The notes: generated by a model from the sequence alone, not told the origin. A stretch of DNA of 64,000 nt from Cryptosporangium phraense (GCF_006912135.1 NZ_VIRS01000002.1:310001-374000), one strand, 5' to 3'; positions 37,002 through 46,876 are shown, numbered from the stretch's first letter. Numbers and translations: made by a program.

Positions 37002-39371
37002 ATGGGTGTGACGGGAACGGACGGCGACGCGGCAGTGTCCGAGCCGGCGGCGCTGACCGGCGGCTTCAACCCAGGCGGGATTGCCGGTTACTACGGCGCG
37101 GCCCGGTCGGGGCAGGCGATCGCCCTGCTCGCGCTGAGCCGGGCGCTGGCGCACCGGGGCGAGGCCGAGCACCGCGCCGAGCTCGGACGCATCGGGCTCG
37201 TCGCCCGCAGTGCCGAGAAGGTGACCTCCAGCTACACCGACCGTGACGGCACGGTCGTCGTCGCGTCCGGCGTGGACCCGGCGGCGGTCGCCGACCGGTA
37301 CGCGTCCGGCGGCGTCGAGTTGCTCGCTACGCTGCCGACGCCGTGGACGGCCGCGTTGCTCGACCCGGCCCGCGAGGCGCTCGTGCTGGTCGCCGCCGGT
37401 GCGCCGCTCTACTACGCCCCGGCCGCGGCCGGCGTAGACGGGCTGGCGTTCGCGTCCGAGCCGGCCGCGCTGGTCGAGGCCGGGCTGGTCGCGTCCGCGC
37501 CCGACACCGAGCGGGTCGTCGAGTTCGTCCTCACCGGCGGCGGCGAGGACGGCGAGGCCACGTTCTTCGCCGGTATCCGTCGGCTGCCCGCCGGCCAGGC
37601 GCTGATCGTCGACGGCAGCGGCGCGGCGACGCGTCCGATCGACGCGGTGACGCCGCCGGTCGACGGGCTGGCCGCGGCCCGCCGAGCCCTGACCTCCACC
37701 GACCGGCCCGCGGTGCGGCTCGGCCTGGGCCTGCCGGGTGCGGCCCTCGCGGCCGTGGCCAGCGGGCCCGACACCCCGCCGTCGGCCGTGTTCTCGTCCA
37801 GCTTCGCGCCGATGGACACCACCGAAGACCTGTACGTCGGCGCGGTCGGCGCGGCGCTCGGCGCGACCGTCCACTCCGTCCGGGTGAACGCCGACACGCT
37901 CGCGTCCGACCTGGCCACGTTCTTGCGCGTGCAGGGCGAGCCGGTCGCCGACCTGGGGGAGTACGTCCAGTACGCGGTGGCCAAGACCGCCCGTGAGGGT
38001 GGCGCGGACTCGCTGGTCGACCCGATCGGCGCGATCGCCGCCTACGGGCTCACCGTCGAGACGACCGGGAAGAAGCCCCGCAAGGAGGTCACGCCGGCGA
38101 CGCTGCTGGCGCCGACGTTGTCGGCGTCCCGGTCGGTCCCGGCGGAGGGGTCGGTCCCGGCGGCGGGGTCGGCGCCGGCGGCCGGGGCCTCGGCGCGGTT
38201 GGCCGAGGCTCGCCGGTGCGCCGACCGGTCGGCGGCCCGCCTCGGCATCCGGATCGAGACTCCGTTCGCCAACCCGGTGGCCGACGCCGGTCAGGGCGGT
38301 GGTGCGTCGCTGCGAGCCGCGCTGCCCAAGGGTGCGCCGGGCGACGTCCGGGCCTCGGCGCCGGTGCGCGACTGGCTGCTGCGGCTGAAGAACCGGATCT
38401 ACGGCACGTTCCTGGCCGAGTCGTTCGTCAACCGGCCGTGGTTCCACCAGCAGAACGTCCTCGTCGCGTTCGAGGACTTCATCAAGGGCCGCAACCACGA
38501 CGCCGACCTGTTCTGGCGGATCTGGTGCGTCGAGATGTGGGCCCAGGAGTTCCTCGACCCGAAGCCGGAGGAGAAGGAGCCGGTCCGGATCAAGGAACCG
38601 CTGGAAGCGAACGCGAACAAGCAGCTCGAGATCACGGTCGGCGGGGAGCGCTGGATCCGGTTCCCGATCCGCACCGAGCTGTTCACATCCGGCGAGGACT
38701 ACACCCGCCGGATCACCGACTACGTCACGGACTTCCTCGGCCACGTCCGCGCCGACGGTTCGTACGTGGGCGCGTTCGACCGGCCCTGGTACCTCCTGGT
38801 GAGCGAGAAGATCATCGCGATCTCGCAGGGGCGCTCGTACTTCATCTGGGACATCGAGCCCTCGTGGTGGGCCCGGACGCTGGCGAAGTTCGTGGTCAAG
38901 ACGCCGTACGGCATCGGGCTGGGCAGCCCGTGGACGATGGAGCTGGCGATCCGGGAGGCCGGGCTGCCCCGGATCCTGTTCGCCGCCGGGGTGAGTGCGG
39001 CCGGTAAGGCGGTCGGCAAGCGCGGGCTGTTCTACCAGGTCGCCGGGCACTCGGTGCGGGCGATCGACGGGCCGACGGAGTACTCGGTCTATCCGGCCAA
39101 CGTGTCGGCGAAGCTGGCTCCGGCGCACCCCGACCGGGTGGCGTCCAAATTGAAGGCGACGATCGCGTCGACGCTGCGGGAGCACGGGTTCCCGCAGCCG
39201 GCCCAGACGCTGGCCGGCGTCGTCGTGATCGACGCGAACGACATCGGGCGGAACGTGCTCGGCAGTGACGCCGACCGTCCGGAGGAGTTCTACGAGAACC
39301 TGTTCGGCGACAACCCGCTGGGCCAGGGGAGCGAGCAGACCCCGCTAGCGGTGGCTGTTCGCGTCGGCTGA
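37002..39371 (+). CDS. Fusion: degenerate asparagine-synthetase-like half plus F420 gamma-glutamyl-ligase-like half
   Basis: The product has 789 residues. Residues about 20-500 follow the asparagine synthetase layout: GGIAGYYG matches the glutaminase start MCGIAG, but the nucleophile Cys is replaced, and the position of the SGGLDSS PP-loop reads LGLGLPGAAL. The terminal piece FWRIWCVEMWAQEFLD matches the AsnB C-terminus. After a linker with Pro/Ala/Gly repeats near 380-395, residues about 530-789 match F420-0:gamma-glutamyl ligase-like proteins (VSEKIIAISQGRS, PYGIGLGSPWTMELAIREAG, GHSVRAIDGPTEYSVYPANVSAKLAP). The AsnB half looks catalytically dead. The role is unknown; a glutamate or peptide ligation is inferred. 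Confidence 0.7.
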   Translation: MGVTGTDGDAAVSEPAALTGGFNPGGIAGYYGAARSGQAIALLALSRALAHRGEAEHRAELGRIGLVARSAEKVTSSYTDRDGTVVVASGVDPAAVADRYASGGVELLATLPTPWTAALLDPAREALVLVAAGAPLYYAPAAAGVDGLAFASEPAALVEAGLVASAPDTERVVEFVLTGGGEDGEATFFAGIRRLPAGQALIVDGSGAATRPIDAVTPPVDGLAAARRALTSTDRPAVRLGLGLPGAALAAVASGPDTPPSAVFSSSFAPMDTTEDLYVGAVGAALGATVHSVRVNADTLASDLATFLRVQGEPVADLGEYVQYAVAKTAREGGADSLVDPIGAIAAYGLTVETTGKKPRKEVTPATLLAPTLSASRSVPAEGSVPAAGSAPAAGASARLAEARRCADRSAARLGIRIETPFANPVADAGQGGGASLRAALPKGAPGDVRASAPVRDWLLRLKNRIYGTFLAESFVNRPWFHQQNVLVAFEDFIKGRNHDADLFWRIWCVEMWAQEFLDPKPEEKEPVRIKEPLEANANKQLEITVGGERWIRFPIRTELFTSGEDYTRRITDYVTDFLGHVRADGSYVGAFDRPWYLLVSEKIIAISQGRSYFIWDIEPSWWARTLAKFVVKTPYGIGLGSPWTMELAIREAGLPRILFAAGVSAAGKAVGKRGLFYQVAGHSVRAIDGPTEYSVYPANVSAKLAPAHPDRVASKLKATIASTLREHGFPQPAQTLAGVVVIDANDIGRNVLGSDADRPEEFYENLFGDNPLGQGSEQTPLAVAVRVG

Positions 39372-39608
39372 GGCGGTTCTCCACAGGATCGGGATCAGGA
39401 CTGCGGCGACGAGGACGTGCAGGAGGCCCAGGCGCGTCCGCCGCTTTTTCGATCCGCGGAGCGGGACGTAGGAGAGCAGGAACGCGGCGGGGGCCGCTGC
39501 GGCCCAGGTGACCCGGGCGTGAGCGGTGATCCGCTCGAGCAACGCCAGGAGGGCCCAGGCGGCCAGGCCGGCCGCGGCGCTGAGGAAGACCACCGCGCCG
39601 GGGCCCAC
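39345..39608 (-). CDS. DUF6069-like membrane protein, probably shortened or start-disrupted
   Basis: From the GTG at 39608 the product has 87 residues with three hydrophobic helices. The same frame stays open upstream to 39728 and reads a further plausible membrane helix (TRALAVAAATATAAVAGWAVVGKDL), as in DUF6069 proteins of about 130 residues, but there is no start codon in that stretch. Removing one base near 39730 would give GTG ACC GCC as a start overlapping the end of the TetR gene. I infer a one-base insertion broke the normal start. It overlaps the fusion gene's end by 27 bases. Confidence 0.5.
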   Translation of the reverse strand: MGPGAVVFLSAAAGLAAWALLALLERITAHARVTWAAAAPAAFLLSYVPLRGSKKRRTRLGLLHVLVAAVLIPILWRTASADANSHR

Positions 39609-39954
39609 GGTCAGCGTGCGTCCGTTGTTGCCCTCGACGAGCAGGTCCTTGCCGACGACGGCCCAGCCGGCGACGGCGGCGGTCGCGGTGGCGGCGGCGA
39701 CCGCGAGGGCTCGGGTGACCCGGGCGGTTCACGGGGTCGGCTCCGGGCGCCGTGGGGGAACGTCGACGACGGTCTCGACGTCGACGGCCGGGTCGGTGGC
39801 GGGGTCGGTGGCGGGGTGCGGCGGCCCTGGCTGCTGTAGAGCAGGATCGAGGCCGCGGTCTCGGGGGTGACGCGGAGTTGCTCGCGCTCGGGCTCGAAGA
39901 GCCCGGCCAGCGCAGTGACGATCGCGTCCGCGCTGGCCGCCCGCCCACGAACCG

Positions 39955-40170
39955 CCGCACCCGCCCCCGGCGCTCCCGCACCACCCGCGCCGGGCGCTCC
40001 TGTGCTGTCCGGGCCGGGCGTACCTGCGCTGCCCGCGCCGGGCGTACCTGCGCTGCCCGCGCCGGGCGCGCCTGCGCTGCCCACGCCAACCGCACCCGCG
40101 CCACCCGCTCCCGCGCCGGGCGCTCCCGCGCCACCTGCGCCCGGCGCGCCCGGGCCAGCCGCGGCCGCGG
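39955..40170. repeat. Degenerate 24-base tandem repeats inside the TetR remnant
   Basis: Three consecutive 24-base units occupy 40013-40084; the first two are identical. They are flanked by more diverged GC-rich units. On the minus strand they encode GAGSAGTP-type residues, an insertion not normal for TetR proteins. Confidence 0.7.
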
Positions 40171-40536
40171 CTGGCGAAGCGTCCGGGTCGTCGGTGGACG
40201 AGTCTCGGCCGAGGGCGTTGCTGATCAAGGCGGCGTGGACGCCGCCGCCCGGGTCGCCGGGGGCCGGACCACGGCGCAGGGGCACCCCGCCGGTGGCGTG
40301 CAGAGAACCGATCACCGCGCCCATGCGGCCCAGGTGAGCCGCCAGCGCGTCCGCCGCCTCGACGAGGCGGGCCGCCAGCGGCTCGTCGAGCTCGATCGAC
40401 GCGAGCTCCGCGAGCACGTGATCGGGCCGGAGCGCTTCGGCGACACAGGCGTCCCATAGCGCGGTCTTGTCGGGGAACACCCGGAAGATCGTGCCCTCGG
40501 CGATCCCGGCCGCCCGCGCGACCTCGGCCGTGGTGA

Positions 40537-40560
40537 CCGCGCTCCCGCGCTCCCGCGCTC
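40537..40560. repeat. Three tandem copies of an 8-base unit causing a frameshift
   Basis: The plus-strand unit is CCGCGCTC, three times. On the minus strand the third copy shifts the reading frame in the TetR helix-turn-helix region. Slipped-strand replication is the likely cause. Confidence 0.85.
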
Positions 40561-40710
40561 GGCGACCAGCGGCAGAGCCGCCTTCACGATCAGGTCGCGG
40601 CGATCTTCGGGACTGAGTGTTTCGCCGCGCCCATGGCCAACTCAGAAATCGAGAGCTAGCTTGTAATCATGTAATCGCCCCAACGGGGTAAGCGGCCGCA
40701 GGAGGTAACA

Positions 40711-41313
40711 ATGCGCGGACATGGACGAGGGTTCGGTCGTTCCGGCGGCTGGCAGCAGGCGGATCTCCCGCCCGCGGAGGACGCACCGGCCTGGTTCGCC
40801 GGCCGGCTCCCGGCCGGCTGGTTCACCGGCGCACCGGACGTCCAGGTCGACCGGGACGAGATCCTGGTCGTCGGCACGATCCCGGTGGACCACACGGCCG
40901 ACGCCTCGGACGCCGACCGGGCCGGCCACGAAGCGGGCCTGATCGCCCGCTTCCGCGAGGAGACGCGCGAGGCGCGGATCCGCGTCGCACGCGAGGGCGA
41001 GCACCGCTACGGGCGGAAGATCTCCTGGGGCGCCACCGCCGGCGGCACCAAGGAGCTGTTCACCACGCACTCGGCCCCGGTGATGACCCGGCTCCGCCAG
41101 CCGGAGCGCCAGGTGCTCGACACGCTGGTCGACGCCGGCGTCGCGCGCTCGCGCTCGGACGCGCTGTCGTGGTGCGTCCGGCTGGTCGGGCGCAACGCCG
41201 ACGAGTGGCTCGACCAGCTGCGCGAGGCGATGAGCGAGGTCGACCGCGTCCGCGCGGCCGGGCCCGACTCGGGCAGCCCGGATGAGGCCTCCGGTCCGGA
41301 GACCACCGCCTGA
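40711..41313 (+). CDS. Hypothetical protein with RHH-like C-terminal segment
   Basis: The product has 200 residues. An AGGAGGT ribosome site lies seven bases before the ATG. The N-terminus is Gly/Arg-rich (MRGHGRGFGRSGGW). The middle is beta-rich with charged residues. The last third (TRLRQPERQVLDTLVDAGVARSRSDALSWCVRLVGRNADEWLDQL) resembles a ribbon-helix-helix-like region seen in uncharacterised actinobacterial proteins. It is divergent from the broken TetR gene, so loss of that repressor could have made it constitutive; that is inference. Confidence 0.75.
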   Translation: MRGHGRGFGRSGGWQQADLPPAEDAPAWFAGRLPAGWFTGAPDVQVDRDEILVVGTIPVDHTADASDADRAGHEAGLIARFREETREARIRVAREGEHRYGRKISWGATAGGTKELFTTHSAPVMTRLRQPERQVLDTLVDAGVARSRSDALSWCVRLVGRNADEWLDQLREAMSEVDRVRAAGPDSGSPDEASGPETTA

Positions 41314-41330
41314 TAAATGCCTCGAACGAG

Positions 41331-41363
41331 CGATGCCCGACCCCGATACGGGGCCGGGCATCG
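41331..41363. terminator. Bidirectional hairpin between convergent genes
   Basis: A 15-base stem with one mismatch and an ATA loop (41331-41345 with 41349-41363) lies between the stop at 41313 and the convergent stop at 41381. No clear T-run follows on the plus strand. Confidence 0.6.
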
Positions 41364-41380
41364 GTCAATCTCGACAGAAG

Positions 41381-42148
41381 TCAGGCGAACACCGCGAAGT
41401 AGATCGCGATGTGATGGCAGACCGCCGCCACCAACGTGCAGGCGTGGAAGAACTCGTGGTGGCCGAACGTCCGCGGCCAGGGGTTCGGCCACCCGGTCGC
41501 GTAGAAGATCGCGCCGAGCGAGTAGATCACCCCACCCACCGCCAGCAGCACCAATGCGGTGACGCTGGCGTGCCCGATCTCCGGCAGGACGAACACCGCG
41601 ATCCAGCCGAGACCGATGTAGAGCGGCACGCCCAGCCACTTCGGCGCGGACACCCACGCCATCTTCAGCCCGACGCCGAGCAGGGCGCCGATCCAGGCCA
41701 CCAGCAGCAGCCAGTCGGCGGCCGGTGGTTTGAGCAAGAACAAACAGAACGGCGTGTACGTCCCGGCGATGAACACGAAGATCATCGAGTGGTCGAGCCG
41801 TTTCATGGTCGCGTAGCCGCGCGGACCCCAGATCCGGCGGTGGTAGAGCGCGCTGGTGCCGAACAGCCCGACGACGGTGAGGCTGTACACGAGGCACCCG
41901 TAGAAGTAGATCCAGCCCGGCCGCGAGGCGGCGATGCTGCACAGCACGATTCCGCAGACGGCAGCGACGCCGACCGCGTAGACGTGGAGCCAGCCACGCA
42001 TGCGCGGCCGCCCCAGTGGATCTCCCTTGCGGCTGAGCAGGACCGGCGAGCCGTCTGCGGCTTCGGCTGCCACGTCCGCGACCGTCACGCCGCCGGCCGC
42101 CAGATTCTCGGTCGTCAGTTCATCGGTGGTCACGTCTTCACTAGGCAC
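41381..42148 (-). CDS. Hemolysin III / TrhA family membrane protein
   Basis: The product has 255 residues. An acidic N-terminal extension (about 1-48) is followed by seven membrane helices. Conserved His/Ser/Asp residues of the PAQR superfamily are in TSALYHRR, MKRLDHSMIFVFIAGTYTPF and FGHHEFFHACTLVAAVCHH. Bacterial members are linked with membrane energetics or lipid homeostasis; hydrolytic activity is suggested by the metal-site residues. Length is normal apart from the N-terminal extension. Confidence 0.9.
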   Translation of the reverse strand: MPSEDVTTDELTTENLAAGGVTVADVAAEAADGSPVLLSRKGDPLGRPRMRGWLHVYAVGVAAVCGIVLCSIAASRPGWIYFYGCLVYSLTVVGLFGTSALYHRRIWGPRGYATMKRLDHSMIFVFIAGTYTPFCLFLLKPPAADWLLLVAWIGALLGVGLKMAWVSAPKWLGVPLYIGLGWIAVFVLPEIGHASVTALVLLAVGGVIYSLGAIFYATGWPNPWPRTFGHHEFFHACTLVAAVCHHIAIYFAVFA

Positions 42149-42431
42149 GTCTTCGAGGTTACGGCACCGTAGGTTTTGCCGCTGTAAGGCCGAGCTGAGT
42201 ATTCGTCAACGTTGATGAAACCTCGTCGCCACAACGGTGAACGAGGGGCGATGAAGCAGGTCACAGGCCTAGGAAACTGAATCGATGCTTATGCGAGTTC
42301 TCACAATGCGGACGGCCGACAGTCCGTTCTGTCGGGTCTACGCTGACGGAAACACCCCGCCGATTCCCGCCGCTGAGCGGTCTATTGGCGTTTCGGTGAA
42401 ACGGTCAGCGACCCCATCGGAGGAGTGATCG

Positions 42432-44270
42432 ATGTCAGCCCCCACCGCGATCCCAGGCCTGACCGAGGCCCCCACCACCCATGCCAGGTTGCTCGAATGG
42501 GTGCGCGAGACGGCCGAACTCACCACCCCCGACCGGGTGGTCTGGGTCGACGGATCCGAAGAGGAATGGACGCGCCTCACCGACGAACTCGTCGACGGCG
42601 GGACGCTCGTCCGGCTGAACCCCGAGAAGAAACCGAACTCGTTCTGGGCTCGCACCGACCCCTCGGACGTCGCCCGCGTCGAGGAGCGGACGTTCATCTG
42701 CTCGGTCGATCCGGCCGACGCCGGACCGACCAACAACTGGGTCGACCCGGCCGAGATGAAGGCCACGATGACCGACCTCTACCGGGGTTGCATGCGTGGC
42801 CGCACGATGTACGTCATTCCGTTCTGCATGGGCCCGCTGACCGCGGTCGACCCGATGTTCGGCGTCGAGATCACCGACTCCGCCTACGTCGTCACCAGCA
42901 TGCGGATCATGACGCGGATGGGCGCCGCCGTCCTGGAGAAGATGGGCGACGACGCGACGTTCGTGCCCGCGCTGCACTCGATCGGCGCGCCGCTCGAGCC
43001 GGGCCAGGCCGACGTCGCGTGGCCGTGCAACCCGGAGAAGTACATCGTCCAGTTCCCCGAGGAGCGGATGATCTGGAGCTACGGCTCCGGCTACGGCGGC
43101 AACTCGCTGCTCGGCAAGAAGTGCTTCTCGCTGCGGATCGCCAGCGTCATGGCCCGCGACGAGGGCTGGCTGGCCGAGCACATGCTGATCCTGAAGCTGA
43201 CCGACCCCGAGGGCGACGTCAACTACATCGCGGCCGCGTTCCCGTCGGCCTGCGGCAAGACGAACCTCGCGATGCTCGAGCCGACGATCCCGGGCTGGAA
43301 GGTCGAGGTGCTCGGCGACGACATCGCCTGGATGCGCTTCGGCGAGGACGGCCGGCTCTACGCGCTCAACCCCGAGTTCGGCTTCTTCGGCGTCGCGCCC
43401 GGCACCGGGTGGCACACCAACGCCAACGCGATGCGGACGATCGACCGCGGCAACTCGCTCTTCACCAACGTCGCTCTCACCGACGACGGCGACGTCTGGT
43501 GGGAGGGCATGACCGAGGAGCCGCCTTCGCACCTGATCGACTGGAAGGGCCGGGACTGGACCCCGGAATCAACCGAGCCCTCGTCGCACCCCAACTCCCG
43601 GTTCTGCACCCCGGCCGGCCAGTGCCCGATCATCGCGCCGGAGTGGGAGGACCCGAAGGGCGTCCCGATCTCGGCGATCCTGTTCGGTGGGCGCCGCAAG
43701 ACGACGGTCCCGCTGGTGAGCGAGGCTCGCGACTGGAACCACGGCGTGTACCTCGGCGCGACGCTGTCCTCCGAGACCACCGCGGCGGCGGCCGGTGCGG
43801 TCGGCGTCGTGCGGCGGGACCCGATGGCGATGCTGCCGTTCATCGGCTACCACGGCGGCGACTACTTCCGGCACTGGATCGAGATGGGCAAGGGCGGCCC
43901 GACCGGCGACGCGTCGAAGCTCCCGAAGATCTTCTACGTCAACTGGTTCCGCCGGGACGCCGACGGTGGCTTCCTCTGGCCGGGCTTCGGCGAGAACAGC
44001 CGGGTGCTCAAGTGGGTGATCCAGCGTCTGCAGGGTCAGGCCGACGCCGTCGACACCCCGATCGGCCACGTGCCGGCGCCCGGTTCGCTCGACGTCGAGG
44101 GCCTCGGGATGACCGACGAGCAGGTCGCAGCCGCGCTGGCCGTCGACCCGGACGAGTGGCGCGCGGAGATTCCGCAGGTCACCGAATGGTTCGAGAAGTT
44201 CGGCGACAAACTGCCGGGCGTCCTCTGGTCCGAGCTCGACGTCCTCAAGACGAAGCTCGGCGTGCAGTAG
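42432..44270 (+). CDS. pckG: Phosphoenolpyruvate carboxykinase (GTP)
   Basis: The product has 612 residues. It interconverts oxaloacetate and PEP with [15 protein letters not shown] (about 269-280) holds the P-loop and reactive Cys, GDDIAWM binds Mn, and [15 protein letters not shown] and FWVNWFR-like FYVNWFRRD are family features. A GGAGGAG ribosome site is six bases before the ATG. A 283-base upstream region with several short dyads gives room for regulation. It opens gluconeogenesis from aromatic or acid carbon sources. Confidence 0.96.
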   Translation: MSAPTAIPGLTEAPTTHARLLEWVRETAELTTPDRVVWVDGSEEEWTRLTDELVDGGTLVRLNPEKKPNSFWARTDPSDVARVEERTFICSVDPADAGPTNNWVDPAEMKATMTDLYRGCMRGRTMYVIPFCMGPLTAVDPMFGVEITDSAYVVTSMRIMTRMGAAVLEKMGDDATFVPALHSIGAPLEPGQADVAWPCNPEKYIVQFPEERMIWSYGSGYGGNSLLGKKCFSLRIASVMARDEGWLAEHMLILKLTDPEGDVNYIAAAFPSACGKTNLAMLEPTIPGWKVEVLGDDIAWMRFGEDGRLYALNPEFGFFGVAPGTGWHTNANAMRTIDRGNSLFTNVALTDDGDVWWEGMTEEPPSHLIDWKGRDWTPESTEPSSHPNSRFCTPAGQCPIIAPEWEDPKGVPISAILFGGRRKTTVPLVSEARDWNHGVYLGATLSSETTAAAAGAVGVVRRDPMAMLPFIGYHGGDYFRHWIEMGKGGPTGDASKLPKIFYVNWFRRDADGGFLWPGFGENSRVLKWVIQRLQGQADAVDTPIGHVPAPGSLDVEGLGMTDEQVAAALAVDPDEWRAEIPQVTEWFEKFGDKLPGVLWSELDVLKTKLGVQ

Positions 44271-44366
44271 CTACCGAGAAGGTCCGGTCGGTTCCGGCCG
44301 ACCGGGCCCCTCGAGTTAACCGACATGTCGTTCCGAGTGCCCCTTTGCGAGGCGTACCCTGCCGGG

Positions 44367-45134
44367 GTGGCTGTTCGGGATGTTCTCTATTCCCTCTACG
44401 AGCGCCGGCTACTGCGGGAGCTGAGCGGTAAGCCGCGCCCGCGGCACGTCGGGGTGATCCTCGACGGTAACCGGCGCTGGGCGCGGGAAGCCGGCTTCGA
44501 CGACCCGAACGAGGGTCACCACGTCGGAGCCCGGAAGATCGAGAACGTGCTCGGGTGGTGTTCCGAGCAGGGCGTCGAGGTCGTGACGCTCTGGCTGCTG
44601 TCCACCGACAACCTGACGCGTCCGGAGAGCGAGCTCGCCCCGCTGCTCCGGATCATCGAGGGCGTCGCGACCGACCTGGCCGCCGACGACCAGCCCTGGC
44701 GGCTCCGGATGGTCGGCGCACTCGACCTGCTGCCCGCCGATACGGCCCGCGTCCTGAAGGACGCGGCCGAACGCACCCACGGCAAGACCGGCACGTCGGT
44801 CAACATCGCGGTCGGCTACGGCGGGCGCCGGGAGATCGCCGACGCGGTCCGGTCGCTGCTGCACGAACACGCCAGCCTGGGGACGTCGATCGAAGAGCTG
44901 GCCGAGGTGCTCGACGTCGATCACATCGCGGAACACCTCTACACCAAGGGCCAGCCCGATCCCGACCTCGTCATCCGGACGTCGGGGGAGCAGCGGCTCT
45001 CCGGGTTCCTGCTCTGGCAGAGCGCGCACTCGGAGTTCTACTTCTGCGACGCCCACTGGCCCGACTTCCGGCGGACGGACTTCCTGCGGGCGTTGCGTGA
45101 CTACGCCAAGCGCAATCGCCGGTTCGGCGTCTGA
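44367..45134 (+). CDS. Cis-prenyltransferase (isoprenyl / short-chain Z-prenyl diphosphate synthase)
   Basis: The product has 255 residues from the GTG at 44367. The motifs [14 protein letters not shown] (catalytic Asp), [27 protein letters not shown] and [23 protein letters not shown] are diagnostic. It joins isopentenyl units in cis, for wall lipid carriers. The N-terminus ([27 protein letters not shown]) resembles the Rv1086-type Z-farnesyl enzyme more than decaprenyl synthase, so product length is uncertain. A TACCCT lies eight bases before the start, so the mRNA may be leaderless; this is inference. Confidence 0.9.
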   Translation: MAVRDVLYSLYERRLLRELSGKPRPRHVGVILDGNRRWAREAGFDDPNEGHHVGARKIENVLGWCSEQGVEVVTLWLLSTDNLTRPESELAPLLRIIEGVATDLAADDQPWRLRMVGALDLLPADTARVLKDAAERTHGKTGTSVNIAVGYGGRREIADAVRSLLHEHASLGTSIEELAEVLDVDHIAEHLYTKGQPDPDLVIRTSGEQRLSGFLLWQSAHSEFYFCDAHWPDFRRTDFLRALRDYAKRNRRFGV

Positions 45135-45235
45135 GTAGTTTCGGAGCTGTCCGGTTACGTGATGTTCACACACCGGTAGAGCAAGTCTGGGCGATAAGGG
45201 CCCACAAGCTGGACGGACGGCGTAGGTTTGGTGCC

Positions 45236-45374
45236 GGTGGGGTTCTCTTTCCCCACCCGGGAGGCCCAGGCGTTGAAACCTTCGATCGGTTGTCTTCGTC
45301 GCGGGGCCGGCACCCGGCCCCGTGGGGCGGGTACCGGATCCGGCGAGCCAGTGGGCGCACGGGTGCGCGCCCAC
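45236..45374 (+). promoter_or_regulatory. Structured leader upstream of the PIN-PhoH gene
   Basis: Three strong hairpins lie in a row: a 7-base stem with an 8-base loop (45236-45257), an 8-base stem with a 3-base loop (45303-45321), and an 8-base stem (45351-45358 with 45367-45374) ending 17 bases before the start codon. They lie in a 257-base gap and no T-run follows the last one. A regulatory leader RNA is possible; I cannot match it to a known riboswitch. Confidence 0.45.
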
Positions 45375-45391
45375 GGGACCAGGAGCACCTC

Positions 45392-46828
45392 ATGTCCGAT
45401 CGTCGTACCCCAGAAACCTCACTGAGCGAGTTCGCTCCCACCGAGGTTTCCGCGCCCTCCGAGTCCGCATCGGACTCCCACCACCGCACCCGTGAGCGCG
45501 CGCCGCGTACGGAGGGCCACCCATCGGGTGAGCCCGACACGATTTACGTCCTCGACACCTCGGTTCTGCTCTCCGACCCCGGCGCGCTCGGCCGGTTCGC
45601 CGAGCACGAGGTAGTCCTGCCGCTGGTCGTCATCACCGAGCTCGAAGGCAAGCGGCATCACCCGGAACTGGGCTGGTTCGCCCGGCAGACCCTGCGCATG
45701 CTCGACGATCTGCGGGTCAAGCACGGCCGGCTCGACGTCCCGGTGCCGGTGAACGACTCCGGCGGCATGCTGCGCATCGAGCTCAACCACGTCTCGACCG
45801 ACAACCTCCCGATCGGCTTCCGGGCCGAGACGAACGACGCGCGGATCCTCGCGGTCGCGCTGAACCTGGCCGCCGAGGGCGCGGACGTCGTCCTGGTGAC
45901 GAAGGACGTCCCGCTGCGGGTCAAGGCCGGTGCGGTCGGTCTGAACGCCGACGAGTACCGGGCCGAGATGGTGTCGGTGGCCGAGCGGCCGTGGACCGGC
46001 ATGGTCGACCTCGACATCAGCGACGAGGAGATGGCCCGGCTCTACGGCGAGGAGACGATCGACCTGGCCGGCGCGCAGGGCCTGCCCTGCCACACCGGCC
46101 TGGTACTGCACTCCGGCCGCGGATCGGCGCTGGCTCGCGTCCGCCCGGACAAGACCGTCCGCCTGGTGCGCGGCGACCGGGACGCGTTCGGTCTGCACGG
46201 CCGGTCGGCCGAGCAGCGCGTAGCGCTGGACCTCCTGCTGGACGACGAGGTCGGGATCGTGTCGCTCGGCGGACGGGCCGGAACCGGGAAGTCGGCGCTG
46301 GCGCTGTGCGCCGGCCTCGAGCAGGTCATGGAGCGCCGGGCGCACAAGAAGGTCGTCGTGTTCCGGCCGCTCTACGCGGTCGGCGGCCAGGAGCTCGGCT
46401 ACCTGCCGGGCAGCGAGGCCGAGAAGATGAGCCCCTGGGGCCAGGCGGTCTTCGACACGCTCGGCGCGCTGGTCAGCGACACCGTGATGGAGGAGGTCAT
46501 GGGCCGCGACCTGCTCGAGGTGCTGCCGCTGACCCACATCCGCGGCCGGTCGCTGCACGACGCGTTCGTGATCGTCGACGAGGCCCAGTCGCTGGAGCGC
46601 GGTGTGCTGCTGACCGTGCTCTCCCGGGTGGGCGCCAACTCGCGGGTGGTGCTCACCCACGACGTCGCCCAGCGGGACAACCTGCGGGTCGGGCGGCACG
46701 ACGGGGTCGCGGCCGTGGTCGAGACGCTCAAGGGCCACCCGCTCTTCGCGCACGTGACGCTGACCCGCTCGGAGCGGTCGCCGATCGCGGCGCTGGTCAC
46801 CGAGATGCTCGAGGACCTGCCGCACTGA
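45392..46828 (+). CDS. PIN-PhoH protein (PhoH2-type RNA helicase/RNase)
   Basis: The product has 478 residues. A disordered lead (about 1-48) precedes the PIN nuclease domain ([12 protein letters not shown], about 50; [29 protein letters not shown]). The PhoH ATPase domain has Walker [13 protein letters not shown] (about 292-303) and Walker [11 protein letters not shown]. Such fusions in mycobacteria unwind and cut RNA with ATP. The ATG at 45392 follows an AGGAG. A large structured leader lies upstream. Confidence 0.92.
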   Translation: MSDRRTPETSLSEFAPTEVSAPSESASDSHHRTRERAPRTEGHPSGEPDTIYVLDTSVLLSDPGALGRFAEHEVVLPLVVITELEGKRHHPELGWFARQTLRMLDDLRVKHGRLDVPVPVNDSGGMLRIELNHVSTDNLPIGFRAETNDARILAVALNLAAEGADVVLVTKDVPLRVKAGAVGLNADEYRAEMVSVAERPWTGMVDLDISDEEMARLYGEETIDLAGAQGLPCHTGLVLHSGRGSALARVRPDKTVRLVRGDRDAFGLHGRSAEQRVALDLLLDDEVGIVSLGGRAGTGKSALALCAGLEQVMERRAHKKVVVFRPLYAVGGQELGYLPGSEAEKMSPWGQAVFDTLGALVSDTVMEEVMGRDLLEVLPLTHIRGRSLHDAFVIVDEAQSLERGVLLTVLSRVGANSRVVLTHDVAQRDNLRVGRHDGVAAVVETLKGHPLFAHVTLTRSERSPIAALVTEMLEDLPH

Positions 46829-46842
46829 GGTTCGGTACGTCG

Positions 46843-46876
46843 AATCGGGGCTATGGCACTCGCCATAGCCCCGATT
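46843..46876 (+). terminator. Strong hairpin terminator after the PIN-PhoH gene
   Basis: A perfect 14-base stem (46843-46856 with 46863-46876) with a 6-base loop starts 14 bases after the stop codon. It ends in TTT only, so termination strength is inferred from the stem. Confidence 0.75.

Larger units (their letters stand above)
39729..40634 (-). pseudogene. TetR-family regulator with several frameshifts
   Basis: The minus strand encodes pieces of one TetR protein in different frames: RGETLSPEDRRDLIVKAALPLVAERGS, then AVTTAEVARAAGIAEGTIFRVFPDKTALWDACVAEAL. The break lies at three tandem copies of an 8-base unit (40537-40560). Two copies would restore the frame exactly. A further one-base loss after the ATG at 40634 and disturbed frames near 39760-39840 also occur. 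An expanded Gly/Ala/Pro repeat tract sits in the middle. The regulator is most likely non-functional; it would have controlled the divergent gene at 40711 or the adjacent membrane protein. Confidence 0.75.
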
